Of a stretch of DNA of 64,000 bases, positions 16,736-27,200 are shown piece by piece. The stretch is taken from the NCBI RefSeq assembly GCF_016786355.1, contig NZ_JADWYX010000032.1:1-64000 (forward strand), written 5' to 3'. A program made the position numbers and the translations under genes. Position 1 is the first letter of the stretch. Every line of letters starts with the position of its first letter. Below the pieces are notes generated by a model, which was not told the origin of the DNA, ran no database searches, and saw only the letters and a list, made by a program, of their open reading frames with translations. This DNA is from Frankia sp. AgB1.9. Its GTDB lineage: Bacteria; Actinomycetota; Actinomycetes; Frankiales; Frankiaceae.

Positions 16736-19587
16736 CGCAGGCCTCCCAGCTGTCGCATCACCCGGCGGGCGGCCCGGCGGGGAAGTTGCGGTCCGGCGGC
16801 CGGACCCGCGGCGGCGGGTACCGGGGCGGCCACAGGGTCCCCCCGGATCCCCATCCACCCAAATGCGAACTCGACGTCAATCGCGTACGTGCCACCCAGC
16901 TCGGGCATGCCCGGCAGATCCAGGTTGTAGACGAGTTGAGGGTCAGCGTCGAGGACTTCGACAAGGTTGGGCTGGAGTATTCGCAGCCCAACCAGCCCCA
17001 GGACAACGCCTCGACCACGGCCGGCCAACCCGGCCGATCCGGCGGCGGAGCCGGCGATACTGCCGCCGTTCCGGTCGGACTCGCCCGTCTCCAGCGAGCC
17101 GGGACCCTCGAACGCGGTGATCGTGAACTGTCGCGGCTCGCCGGCGCCGACGATGTGGAAGCCGAGAGTGAGCCAGTCCAGCCGCAGCAGGCCGCGCCTG
17201 CCGGCCGGGTCGATCCGGACCCGGCGCGCGCCCACCGCGTCGACCCGAAGCCGGACGAGAGACAGCCCGTCCCGCCCGGCGTACGGCGTCACGGTCGCCT
17301 TGGGGCCGCGGGCGAAGTCGGCACCCGTGTCGACGTAGACCTCGACGGGCCCCGCGGCGGCCGACGCGGAAAGCTCGCGCGGGTCGATGCCGGCCGCGAC
17401 GGCGAGCTCGGTGACGAGCGCCAGCGGCCGGTTCGCGACGGCGGCGACGGCGGCCGGCCAGGTCGCCTCCCGCGGCGGCAGCTCGGCCAGGCCGGCCGGG
17501 CTCAGGTAGGGCATCCGCCGGATCAGCTCGGCCGGCACGAGACCCTGACCGTCCCCGTCGTGCCGCCAGGCGCCGAAGGCGGCCGCCTCCGCCGCGGTCG
17601 GCCGGGCGACGAACCGGGTGAGCGTGCGCAGCAGCGCCAACCGCGCGCCGTCGCCGCACAGCGATGGCAGCGCGCTGTCCCCGTCGTCCGGGGTCTGCGC
17701 CTCCCGGTAACGCAGCCACTCCCGTTGGAAGGCGCGAGCACCGTCCTGGACGGCGCCACGCTGCGCGAGCTGGGTGCGGCTGGCCCGCCCGAGGCCGAGC
17801 AGCGGAGTGGACCCCTCGTCGAACGAGATCAGCGCACCGGCATCGGCCATCGCGACCTGCTCTACGACGGCCGGGGCACGCAGCAGCTGGCCGGCGAGCC
17901 GGGCCGGCTGGCCGGCGGAGACGAGATAGCCCTCCATCCGGTGCCCGGCGAGCCGGTGCGCGTGGACGGCCGGGCCGGTCGCAAGGTAGAGGCCGACCGG
18001 GGTGACGTCACGGCCGGTGGCGGCCAGCAGCCGGGCGAGCAGCACCTGGGTCGTGCCGTCCCAGCCGAGGTCGACCAGCACGGCCGGGCCGCGGTCGGGT
18101 AGCCGCTCGTCGAGGTAGCGCAAGAACCGTTCGCGCAGCCGCTCGGCGGCCAGCACGATCTCGCCGCGGATCCGGTCGTCGTGGCTGAGCGTCTCCAGCA
18201 GCTCCTCGAGGATCTCGTCGAGCAGGCCCGCGGGCACGTCGAGCCGGCGCCCGGCCAGGGCGGAGATGCCGGGCACGGTGGCCAGGTCCACCCGAAGCCG
18301 GCGCAGCAGGGCGCCGACGGTGCCCACCGCGCCGCCAGCCCCGGTGGAGGTCCCGGACTCGCCGGGCGGCGGCCCGGTGCCGGCATGGGCCAGGAAGGCC
18401 CGCAGCTCGGGTGCGGAGGCCTCGAAGACGTTGGCCAGGGCGCAGACCTCGCGCGAGGCCCACAGCGGGCGGGCGGTCACGCCAGCGTCCCGGCCGGGCC
18501 CGGCGAGCAGACCGGCGACGAACTCCCCGGAGCGCATCAGGCAGAACGCCTCCTGGGCGCCCAGCTCCTGGGTCCGCTCCACGACCCACTCGGCGAATCC
18601 CGTGAACACCGGGCCGAACACCGTGGCTCCGGTGTCCCAGAACCGCCGTAGCGCCCGCGGCACCCCGGTCGCCTCGGTCCGGTGCAGCACCCGGGCGCGC
18701 AACGCCGTCAGCCCGAAGTCGCCGTATTCCGGGTCGACCGGGGTGGCGTCGTCCGGATCACCGAGCAGCCCCTCGGCCGCGAGGGTCGCCCGCAGCTCGG
18801 CCGTCGCCTCGCCCCGGCGGATCACCGTCACGTTCGGCGCGGAGGTCGCGGGCCTGGTGGCTCCCGCCTCGGCGGCACCGGTGGGGTCGCCGGCCAGGTG
18901 CAGGAGCCGGGCCGCCGGAGTGCCGGTGGCGGCGGCGACGTGGTCGAGCAGGCCGTCGGCCGGTCCGACGCCCACGTCGGCGGAGGTGAACAACCCGGCG
19001 AACGGGATGCCCGCCAGCTCCGCCCGGGCGAGCAGCCGGTCGAGCTGCGCGCCGGACAGGCAGGTGTCGGCGACGAGGTAGACCGGCAGGCCCAGCTTGA
19101 GCGCGGCCAGCTCGACGAGCTCCGCCGCGTCGAGGTCGACCCGGTAGATCGCCCGGAGGACGGACAGCTCCGCATCGAGCAGGTAGTCGAGCTCGCCGGC
19201 TCCGGGCAGGGCGGGACGCAGCAGCGCCCAGATCTCGTCCAGCCGTGGATGCCCGGCGCTCTGAGAACCGGAGCCCTGAGAACCGGTGCCGCCCCCGGAA
19301 CCGATGGCACCCACCCGGCCAGCGCCCCCGCGGTTCGCCAGGACCTGCTGACGGGCTTGGGCCTCCGCGAGCACCCGCAGGTGCGCGAACTGGCCGGCGG
19401 TGACGTCGGGTGGCAGCCGGCCCGCGGCCGCCAGCCGTTCACCCAGTAGCAAGAACGCGTGGGCAGGCTCGGGAACCAGCCGCCACAGCAGCGTCTCGAA
19501 GACGTCGACGGACAGGGCGTCGGCGCCGCCGGAGTCCAGGTGCGACCAGGCGTGGCCGAGCCGCGCGTCATCGAACACTCGCACCAC
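16732..19587 (-). CDS. HAD-like protein of polysaccharide clusters
   Basis: About 951 residues. The N terminus holds ALSVDVFETLLWRLVPEP, a variant of the SFDVFDTLLLR motif I of HAD-like proteins in glycan loci, followed by a helical cap and LPVYLVADTCLSGAQLDRLL (motif II region) and LLHLAGDP. The middle block (FGPVFTGFAEWVVERTQ, AFCLMRSGEFVAGLL, VLVDLGWDGTTQVLL) is the long extension usual in this family. The last 250 residues are beta-rich (VEVYVDTGADF, RQFTITAFEGP), perhaps a carbohydrate-binding part. Three GTG codons at 19587, 19584 and 19578 follow GGGGG, so the exact start is uncertain. Coupled by a GTGA overlap to the methyltransferase-like gene. Enzymatic activity not established. Confidence 0.72.
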   Translation of the reverse strand: MVRVFDDARLGHAWSHLDSGGADALSVDVFETLLWRLVPEPAHAFLLLGERLAAAGRLPPDVTAGQFAHLRVLAEAQARQQVLANRGGAGRVGAIGSGGGTGSQGSGSQSAGHPRLDEIWALLRPALPGAGELDYLLDAELSVLRAIYRVDLDAAELVELAALKLGLPVYLVADTCLSGAQLDRLLARAELAGIPFAGLFTSADVGVGPADGLLDHVAAATGTPAARLLHLAGDPTGAAEAGATRPATSAPNVTVIRRGEATAELRATLAAEGLLGDPDDATPVDPEYGDFGLTALRARVLHRTEATGVPRALRRFWDTGATVFGPVFTGFAEWVVERTQELGAQEAFCLMRSGEFVAGLLAGPGRDAGVTARPLWASREVCALANVFEASAPELRAFLAHAGTGPPPGESGTSTGAGGAVGTVGALLRRLRVDLATVPGISALAGRRLDVPAGLLDEILEELLETLSHDDRIRGEIVLAAERLRERFLRYLDERLPDRGPAVLVDLGWDGTTQVLLARLLAATGRDVTPVGLYLATGPAVHAHRLAGHRMEGYLVSAGQPARLAGQLLRAPAVVEQVAMADAGALISFDEGSTPLLGLGRASRTQLAQRGAVQDGARAFQREWLRYREAQTPDDGDSALPSLCGDGARLALLRTLTRFVARPTAAEAAAFGAWRHDGDGQGLVPAELIRRMPYLSPAGLAELPPREATWPAAVAAVANRPLALVTELAVAAGIDPRELSASAAAGPVEVYVDTGADFARGPKATVTPYAGRDGLSLVRLRVDAVGARRVRIDPAGRRGLLRLDWLTLGFHIVGAGEPRQFTITAFEGPGSLETGESDRNGGSIAGSAAGSAGLAGRGRGVVLGLVGLRILQPNLVEVLDADPQLVYNLDLPGMPELGGTYAIDVEFAFGWMGIRGDPVAAPVPAAAGPAAGPQLPRRAARRVMRQLGGLR

Positions 19588-20283
19588 CCCCGGTCACCGT
19601 CACAGGCCGCGCGACAGCGGGTGATGCCACATTCCGGCAGGCCGGCGCCGGCCCGGCCGAAGCCGGCCGACTCCGGAGGCGCGAAGGTAGCAGTCGCCGG
19701 GCCGAACACGTGACCAGGCGCGCTGTCGCGCCTCCTCCGGCCAGGGCGGGTCAAGGCGTCGACCGGTGCCGGAGCAGGCGGCCCAGATACTATGAACCGC
19801 CCCGCGGAACCCGGCGACCGGCGTCAACGGCGACGCGAACAGTTGGGCGGCCATGCGCGGCAGTAGTGCAAGGACAGCAGTGCCAGCGGCAGTAGTGCCA
19901 TGCGGGCGCACGGTGCGCCGCCGGAGCAGGGTACGAGGCCAGGGTGCGAGGCGGAGTACCGCGATGTGGGTACACGGTGTGACGCGGGTACTCGCCGATG
20001 TTCCGTACGAGGTGGCGACGCTGATCCCCGGTGCGGTCCGAGCGCGGGGCACGGGCGCACGACTATCGTCGCCAATTCCGGACGTCACCCGCCTCGGCGG
20101 GCACACCCGGGACCATGGCACGATCTGGACAACAACAGGGGCCGTCCGCGCTACGAACGGCGGTCCCAAGGCGACACAGGCCCGGCGACCCCCGGACCGG
20201 CGACCGGCCAGGGCCCGATGATCGTCGGTCGGTCCGCGTCGTTCAGGGTCCGGCGTCGTACAGGGTCGAGAAGGAGCCGAGCA
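19588..20283. promoter_or_regulatory. Long divergent intergenic region
   Basis: Almost 700 bases between the leftward HAD-like gene and the rightward ABC permease. Several frames are open but all are Arg/Ala/Pro-rich and overlap one another on both strands, so none is accepted. The stretch near 19858-19905 repeats gcagtagtgc/cagcagtgcc words. It should contain both divergent promoters and perhaps a leader for the export operon. Confidence 0.4.
20271..20276 (+). promoter_or_regulatory. Ribosome-binding site deciding the permease start
   Basis: AAGGAG sits seven bases before the GTG at 20284. It is the strongest such site in the long upstream open frame and sets the start of the ABC permease. 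Confidence 0.7.
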
Positions 20284-21417
20284 GTGCAGGTCGCAGGGGC
20301 TGGCCCCGCCGCTGGGCAGGGTGGCGCGGCCGGAGCGTCCCCGTCACCGTCGCCGACCGCGACGATGCCCGAGGCGGATCAGGCACCGCGTGTCCCATCC
20401 GCGACGCCCGCGCCGTCCACGGCGCCCGTCCCGGCGGCGTCGCAGACCGGGCTCGCCCAGCCGGCGCGCGTTCCACCGACGCCACCGGCCCGCCGGCCCT
20501 CAGGGCCGCGGCACGCCGCCCGGACAGCTTCGGTCGGCGCGGCCGACCTGGGCCGGAACCCCGGCGTGCTGGCCCGGCGGTCGCGCGCGCAGAGCCGGGT
20601 CCGCTGGGAGCTGCTGCGCAACCTCATCCGCAAGGACCTCAAGGTCAAGTACAAGGGCTCGACCCTCGGCTTCGCCTGGTCGCTGGCCAACCCCTTGCTC
20701 CTGCTGGTCGTCTACACGTTCGTGTTCCAGGTCGTGTTCAAGTCGGGCGTGCCGCGGTTCGGCATCTACTTCCTCGCCGGGATGCTGGTCTGGAACGCGT
20801 TCGCGGGCAGCGTCGCGTCGGCCTGCGGCAGTGTCATCGGCAACGCCAACCTGGTGAAGAAGGTCCGGTTCCCGCTGCCGGTCCTGCCGCTGAGCGCAGT
20901 CGGCTTCGCCGCGGTGCACTTCGTGCTGCAGCTGCTGGTGCTGTTCGTGGTGGTGCTGGCGCTCGGCTACCCGCTGCTCGGCGGCGGTCTGGTGCTGCTC
21001 ATCCCGGCCGGCGCGGTCGCGCTGGTCTTCACGACCGGCATGTCGATGCTGGTCTCCGCGCTGTCGGTCCGGTTCAAGGACACGCCGCACCTCATCGAGG
21101 TGGCGCTGATGGCCTGGGTCTGGGCGAACCCGATGGTCTACGCGTTCGGGCTGATCCAGAACCGGCTGCACGAGTACACCTGGATCTACCTGCTCAACCC
21201 GATGGCCGTCGTCGTCGCCACCTTCCAACGGGCGATCTACGTCAACGACGTCTCCATCACGCGTGCGGACGGTACGACGTCGAATGTCCTCGCCGACCCG
21301 GGATACCTCTTCTACCTCAAGCACCTGGGCATCGCCGGTCTGATCTCGCTGGGCGTGCTGGCCGTCGGTATCTGGGTGTTCCGCAAGCTGCAGGCCGACT
21401 TCGCCGAGGATCTCTAG
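20284..21417 (+). CDS. ABC-2 type polysaccharide export permease (Wzm-like)
   Basis: About 377 residues. A Pro/Ala-rich leader of about 100 residues precedes the amphipathic entry RVRWELLRNLIRKDLKVKYK, then KGSTLGFAWSLANPLLLLVV, the hallmark of O-antigen/teichoic-acid ABC permeases (Wzm/TagG). Six hydrophobic spans follow, with NANLVKKVRFPLPVLPLS between them and AWVWANPMVYAF near the end. It forms the membrane channel that moves a finished lipid-linked polysaccharide outward with the ATPase encoded next. The ATPase gene starts on the last base of this stop codon (taGTG), so the pair is translationally coupled. Confidence 0.93.
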   Translation: MQVAGAGPAAGQGGAAGASPSPSPTATMPEADQAPRVPSATPAPSTAPVPAASQTGLAQPARVPPTPPARRPSGPRHAARTASVGAADLGRNPGVLARRSRAQSRVRWELLRNLIRKDLKVKYKGSTLGFAWSLANPLLLLVVYTFVFQVVFKSGVPRFGIYFLAGMLVWNAFAGSVASACGSVIGNANLVKKVRFPLPVLPLSAVGFAAVHFVLQLLVLFVVVLALGYPLLGGGLVLLIPAGAVALVFTTGMSMLVSALSVRFKDTPHLIEVALMAWVWANPMVYAFGLIQNRLHEYTWIYLLNPMAVVVATFQRAIYVNDVSITRADGTTSNVLADPGYLFYLKHLGIAGLISLGVLAVGIWVFRKLQADFAEDL

Positions 21418-22733
21418 TGCCCCAGACCTCCCCCCCGCACGCGCCCCCCGGCCACGAGGCCACCCCGGCCGGCCGGGCGGCCAGTGCCGGCACCGCGAGC
21501 GTCAGTGCCGGCGTGCTGCCGGCCGGCGGCCCGGTCGCCCGCGGCGGCGCCGCAGCAGGCGCCCCGACGGTGATCCGCGCGACCGGCGTCAGCAAGAAGT
21601 TCGTCTCCTACCACAAGCGGGCGACGAGCCTGAAGGAGATGTTCGTCCGCCGCGGCGGCCTGTCCGGCGAGGACTTCTGGGCTCTGCGCGACATCAACAT
21701 CGAGATCCCCCGCGGCCAGACGGTGGGGCTCGCCGGCGCGAACGGCTCGGGCAAGTCGACGACGCTCAAGGTGCTCGCCGGCATCCTGCGCCCGACCAGC
21801 GGCAAGGTCGAGGTCAACGGGCGAATCGCCTCGCTACTGGAGCTCGGTGCCGGTTTCAACGGCGAGCTGACCGGCCGGGAGAACGTCTACCTGAACGCGG
21901 CCCTGCTCGGCCTGACCAAGCGCGAGACCGACAAGCTGTTCGACGCGATCGTCGACTTCGCCGAGCTGCGGCACAAGATCGACGACGAGGTGAAGCACTA
22001 CTCGTCCGGCCAGTACGTCCGGCTCGGCTTCGCCGTCGCGGTGCACGTCGACCCGGACATCCTGCTCGTCGACGAGGTCCTCGCCGTCGGCGACGAGGCC
22101 TTCCAGCGCAAATGCCTCGCCAAGATCGAGGAGTTCCGCCAGCAGGGCCGCACGATCCTGTTCGTGACCCACTCGCTCGACCTGATCGAGAACATGTGCG
22201 ACCGGGTGATCGTGCTGGAGTCCGGCAAGATCATTCACGACGGCGCGCCGGCCGTCGGCACCAAGCTGTTGCGCCAGCGGCTGGGCAGCTCGCCGACCGA
22301 GGGTGAGGGCGCCTTCAGCCAGGCGACCGTCCGGCCGGAGACGATCGGCTACAGCGACGCGCCGGGCGGCCAGCCGAAGATGTCCTTCGAGCCGGGCGAG
22401 TCGCTCACGATCACCGTCGGACTTGAGACCGACGAAGACCATCCCGAGCGGGTCGCCGTGCGCTGCATCGCGGTCGGCCCCCAGGAACTGCCGATCTGGG
22501 TGATGCAGACCCCCCCGGGTGGCGTCCAGATCAGCTCAGGCTTCTCGCTGCTGGACTTCACCATCGACGCGTTGCCGACCCTGCTCGGCGCCTTCGCCGT
22601 CCGGGTCGAGGTGGCCGACGCGACGACCGGCAAGCCGATCACCGAACGGCGTTTCCACGATCTGTTCGGAGTCCACGGTTCCCACGGTGAAGGCCTTGTG
22701 AAGGTCGACTACGAGGCGAGGCTTCGCGCATGA
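21417..22733 (+). CDS. ABC transporter ATPase for polysaccharide export (Wzt-like) with C-terminal domain
   Basis: About 438 residues. After a disordered leader of 50 residues the nucleotide-binding domain shows GLAGANGSGKSTTLKVLAG (Walker A), the polysaccharide-family element LLELGAGFNGELTGRENVYL, the signature HYSSGQYVRLGFAVA and Walker B ILLVDEVLAVGD, then the switch histidine in FVTHSLD. The last 150 residues form a beta-rich extension (EPGESLTITVGLETDE and on), positioned like the Wzt-C domain that reads the terminal modification of the exported glycan. That domain would couple export to chain-end modification by a neighbouring methyltransferase or glycosyltransferase; this is inference from the family. 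Stop overlaps the next start (ATGA). Confidence 0.93.
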   Translation: MPQTSPPHAPPGHEATPAGRAASAGTASVSAGVLPAGGPVARGGAAAGAPTVIRATGVSKKFVSYHKRATSLKEMFVRRGGLSGEDFWALRDINIEIPRGQTVGLAGANGSGKSTTLKVLAGILRPTSGKVEVNGRIASLLELGAGFNGELTGRENVYLNAALLGLTKRETDKLFDAIVDFAELRHKIDDEVKHYSSGQYVRLGFAVAVHVDPDILLVDEVLAVGDEAFQRKCLAKIEEFRQQGRTILFVTHSLDLIENMCDRVIVLESGKIIHDGAPAVGTKLLRQRLGSSPTEGEGAFSQATVRPETIGYSDAPGGQPKMSFEPGESLTITVGLETDEDHPERVAVRCIAVGPQELPIWVMQTPPGGVQISSGFSLLDFTIDALPTLLGAFAVRVEVADATTGKPITERRFHDLFGVHGSHGEGLVKVDYEARLRA

Positions 22734-24253
22734 CCGTGCAACCTGTTGGGGTGCACCCGCTCGAGGTGGCATCCCTGACCAAGGACGCGCCCGAGGCACC
22801 GGTGCCGGCGCTCGGCGGCACGGACGGCGGCGGGCCCGCGGGCGGCTGGGGTGACCGGCCGCTCGCGACGATCGTCATCGTCAACTGGAACGGCGCCCAC
22901 CTGCTGCCGCCGTGCCTGGACGCGGTCGCCAAGCAGAACACCGCCTTCGGGTTCCAGACCTGGGTGGTGGACAACGCGTCGTCCGACCATTCGCGGGCGC
23001 TGCTGGCCGAGCGCTACCCGTGGGTGCGGGTGATCGAGTCGCCGAAGAACCTCGGCTTCGCGGGCGGCAACAACCTGGCGCTGCGCCAGGTCAACACCAC
23101 CTTCGCGGTGCTGCTGAACAACGACGCGGTGCCCCAGGTCGACTGGCTGGCCAACCTGCTCGCCCCGTTCGAGCAGCCCGGCGGCGAGAAGCTCGGCGCG
23201 GTCACCGGCAAGGTCGTCTTCCTGCCCCGCTTCCTGCGGCTGCGCCTGGAGACGCCGACCTTCTCGCCGGGCCCGCACGACTCACGGTCGCTCGGCGTCC
23301 GGATCTCCGCGGTTACCGTCAACGGCCGCGACGTGCTGCGCGAGGTGCTCTGGGAGCGGCTCACGTTCGGTGCCGAGGGCCCCCCGGACGCGCCGTTCTT
23401 CTGGACCCGCGGCTCGGGCGAGCTGCTGGTTCCGGTGCCCGACGACGGCCCGGTGACGCTCGGCCTGACCTGGGCCGCCGAGGCCCCGAAGACCGTCGTG
23501 GTCAGCTGGGACGGCCATGCCGGCCCGGCCGACGGCGGACCCGGCTGGGCCGCGGCCGACGGCGGTGCCGCGCGTTTCGCCGCGCTGCCCGTGGCGGGCA
23601 CCGAGCCGAACACAGTCTCGGTGACCATCGACGCCACGTCGCCGCGGGTCGACGTCATCAACAACGTCGGCGGGATCGTGCTGCGCGACGGCTACGGCGC
23701 CGACCGGGGCTACCAGGAGGTCGACACCGGCCAGTTCGCGAACCCGGAGGAGGTCTTCACCGCCTGCGGGAACGGGATGGCGATGCGCGCCGCGCTCGGC
23801 CACGACGTCGGCTGGTTCGACGACGATTTCTTCCTCTACTACGAGGACACCGACCTGTCCTGGCGGATCCGCTCCCGCGGGTACAGCATCCGGTACGTGC
23901 CCGGCGCCGTGCTGCGCCACGTCCACTCCGCGTCTAGCGTCGAGTGGTCGCCACTGTTCGTGTTCCACACCGACCGCAACCGGCTGCTCATGCTGACCAA
24001 GGACGCGACCCTGCCGCTCGCCGTGTCCGCGGTGGCGCGCTATCCGATGACGACGGCGTCGATCGCGCTCCGTACGGCGCGCCAGGGCTGGGCGGCCCGC
24101 AGCCGGCCGGCGGTCCGGCCGACGCTGTTGCGGCTGAAAGTGATCGGCTCGTATCTACGGCTGTTCCCTGCGATGGTCACGCGGCGGCGGGAGATCGGCC
24201 GCACCGCGAGCGAACGACGTCGCTCGCTGCAGGACTGGCTGGTGTCACGATGA
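22730..24253 (+). CDS. GT2 glycosyltransferase with inserted beta-rich module
   Basis: A GT-A family 2 enzyme, rhamnosyl/galactofuranosyl-transferase-like, about 507 residues. ATIVIVNWNGAHLLPPCLDA opens the fold, WVVDNASSDHS follows, NLGFAGGNNLAL and VLLNNDAVPQVDWL give the DxD-like site (NND), and FTACGNGMAMRA ... GWFDDDFFLYYEDTDLSWRI is the acceptor/catalytic region. Between these halves, about residues 172-320, sits a beta-rich insertion with FSPGPHDSRSLGVRIS and a later FFWTRGSGELLVPV, not part of the GT-A core. The start ATG overlaps the upstream TGA by four bases, and its own TGA overlaps the next ATG. Cytosolic, adding sugars to the exported glycan. Confidence 0.92.
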   Translation: MTVQPVGVHPLEVASLTKDAPEAPVPALGGTDGGGPAGGWGDRPLATIVIVNWNGAHLLPPCLDAVAKQNTAFGFQTWVVDNASSDHSRALLAERYPWVRVIESPKNLGFAGGNNLALRQVNTTFAVLLNNDAVPQVDWLANLLAPFEQPGGEKLGAVTGKVVFLPRFLRLRLETPTFSPGPHDSRSLGVRISAVTVNGRDVLREVLWERLTFGAEGPPDAPFFWTRGSGELLVPVPDDGPVTLGLTWAAEAPKTVVVSWDGHAGPADGGPGWAAADGGAARFAALPVAGTEPNTVSVTIDATSPRVDVINNVGGIVLRDGYGADRGYQEVDTGQFANPEEVFTACGNGMAMRAALGHDVGWFDDDFFLYYEDTDLSWRIRSRGYSIRYVPGAVLRHVHSASSVEWSPLFVFHTDRNRLLMLTKDATLPLAVSAVARYPMTTASIALRTARQGWAARSRPAVRPTLLRLKVIGSYLRLFPAMVTRRREIGRTASERRRSLQDWLVSR

Positions 24254-27200
24254 CCGACCGTCCCGACGAGCGCGACCGGCCCGAGACGCCGGACCCGGCG
24301 GACTCCGACGGCGGTACCCCGCGCGGCTACGGCGCGGACCGGCCCGGCGCCGGCTCGTTCGGCCGCGACCAGCTCCCCCCGCCGGCCACCGACGACGCGA
24401 TCACCTTCGACCCGCTCGACCCGCTGGGCCTGAGCCGGCTCGGTCCGCTGGACCAGTTCGACCGGCCCGACCCGCTGGACCAGCCCACCCGGCTTGATCC
24501 GTTCGCCCGACCCGAATGGATCACCGGGGACGCCTTCGACACCGGGCGTCCGGGTGGCGAGGACCGCGCCATCGAGCTTCCCGGAGCCGCCGACCTGGAG
24601 CGCTTCCTGCGTCCGGACGAGCCGTCGGACCGGCCGGGCCGGCTGAGCCCGCTCGCGTCGTTGGACCCCCTGCCGCCCCTGTACCCCCGCGAACCGTCTG
24701 CCCCGCTTGAGCCGTCCGCGCCCTTCGACGCCACGCCGCCTGCCGCGGCCCCGGTGCCGCCGGCGGACAGCGGGCCCGGCGCGCACCTTCCGGCCGCCCG
24801 CCCCGTCGGCGAGCCCGTCGAGGGGTTGGTCATCGACCGCGCCACCGGTCTGCCCGTCGAGCTACCCAGCCGCGTCACCCCCGAGCCCCGGCTCACGGGC
24901 GCGGCTCGGCGCGCTGAGCCGACGCCGGCCGTCGAGCCGACACCGGCCGTCGAGCCGACACCGGCCGTCGTCGTGGACCAGGTGACGGACACGGACGCCG
25001 ACCAGGCGCTCGACGTCGACCTGCGAGAGCCGCCGGACGACCTGCCGCGCTGGGACCCGCTGTCCGACGACCTGCCCGAGGAGCTGGCCGCCGGCCTCGC
25101 CGCCGAGCCGGTGGCGGATGACGCGCCGCTGCCCAGACGGCGGCCCCCGTGGTCCGACGGCCCTGACACCGACCCGGCCGAGGTCGGCTGGTTCGACATC
25201 AGCCGCGCCGACGCCGGCCAGATGGAGGTGAGCCAGCCGGAGGTGAGCCAGCCGGAGGCGAGCCAGACTGAGGCGGACCGTCCCGACGCGGGCAGGCCGA
25301 CCGACGCCGCGACGCCCGTGTTCACGGACCAGGACACGACAGCCGTCCCCAGGTCGCGTCTCGCCAGCTTCCTGGCCGGAGTCAGCGCCGCCGCCGTCAA
25401 CGACGCGGCCCCCTCCGAGAGCGGCCCGGTCGCCCACACCCCGGCCGAGCGGGTCCCGGTCGAGCGCATGCCGGTCGAGAGCGGGCCGGCCGACCGTGCC
25501 GACGAGGACCCGGCACCCAGCCCGGCCAGCCCGGACCTGACGGCCGGCGACGATCTCCCGGCCAGCGACGATCTCCCGGCCAGCGTGGACCTCCCGGCCA
25601 GCGCGGACCAGCCGGACCGCCTGGGCGGAGCGCCTACGACAGCTCCCTCAGCGTCGGCCGACCCGCTGGACGACCTGGTGTTCGAGCCGTTCCCGACCGA
25701 GCCGGTCACGCCGTTCCCGGGCGGCGACTTCGACCTGCTGGCCGAGCGCTTCCCGGCCCCCGACACGTTGCCCGGAAGCTCGTACCCCACCTTCGATCCG
25801 GTCGGGGACATTCGGGTCTCGGTGGGACCCGACGGGCTCCCGTTCGCCGACGAACGCGTGATCGACGCGGACGACTTCCTCGACGTGGACCATGGTTTCC
25901 AGCCGGCGCCCGCCGCCGCGGCAGACCCGGCGCCGGTCGCCGACGACCACCCCGTCGCCCCTGACGCCGACGTTCTCGACGCGGACGAGGAGCCGCCGGC
26001 ACCTGTGGCCGACAACGTCCCGGCCGGGTCCGGCGTCCAGACCGTCATGAGCCAAGGCGTCTTCGTCGACCCGTCCGGGGCAGCGCCGCCGGCAGAGACC
26101 TCCGAGCCCGCCCCGCTGCCGACCGCCAGCAGCGTCCCGAGCCAGCCCGTGATCGACGAGCCGGCGCGACCGGAACCGCCCGCCGCGGAGGAACCGCCGG
26201 CCACCGAAGAACCTGTGGCCACCGAGGAACCCACGGTCGCCGAGGCGCCAGTGGTCGAGGAGCCACTGGCCGAGGCGCACGACGGCCCGACGGGCGACGC
26301 CAACCATGGCGAGACCGCAGCCGGGGACGAGAACCAGGACGCGGCCAACCCGCCCGGGCCGGTGCACCCGGACCACCCGTCCGACCTGGCCTTCATGACC
26401 TACTCGGGCTTCGCGGGCTCCCGGCGCCACGTCGGCTTCCAGGTCGGGTCGCTGCCGGAACCGGCCGTCCCCGACCGGGGCGTGCCGAACCTGGTCACCC
26501 CGGAGCCGGCCGCCGCCGCGCTCGTGACCGACGGGCCGCAGGCACACGACGAACCAGCGGGAGCCAACACCCTGACCAACGCCGAACCGATCGAGCCGCG
26601 GCTGAACGAGGACGAACCGGCGCCGCTGCCGGCGGCCATCACCACAACCGCCGAAGCTGAACCGATCGTCGAACCCGAGGCGCCGTCGCGGGACGAGCCG
26701 GCCTCCCAGCCCGACCCGCGGCCCAGGCCGGAGACCGCCGAGCGGCCCGCGGCCTACCGGGAGCCGGAGCCCGCCGGGCAGCCGGGACCGTCGGTGGTGC
26801 CGTCGGGCCGCCAGGTGCGGGCCGCCGTCTACAACCGGTTCTGGCACTCGATGGGCGGCGGCGAGCGGCACAACGGCATGATCGCCCAGGTGATGGCCGG
26901 AGACGGCGCCAACGTCGACATCCTCGGCCACTCCGACGTCGATCTCGCCAAGCTGGGCGCGCACCTCGGCCTCGACCTCTCCGGCTGCCGCTACGTGCGG
27001 ATCCCGGACCGGGGCGAGGACGACCTGTCGGTGCTGTCGGGCGAGTACGACCTGTTCATCAACGGCTCGTACATGAGCCGGATACCGACCCGGTCGCGCA
27101 AGGCGGCCTACCTGTGCTTCTTCCCGACGCCGTTCGACCACGACATGGCGGCGTGGCGCAAGGCGGCGGTCCGGTCGGCCGGCCCGCTGCTGCGCGGCGT

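Noticed and set aside
20031-21416. Upstream extension of the ABC ATPase frame
   Set aside because: It is the shifted frame of the permease gene; the coupled GTG at 21417 is the natural start.
24327-26396. Antisense open frame of about 689 codons (Ser/Gly-rich)
   Set aside because: Mirror of the disordered acidic N terminus on the plus strand; simple composition and no ribosome site or partner.
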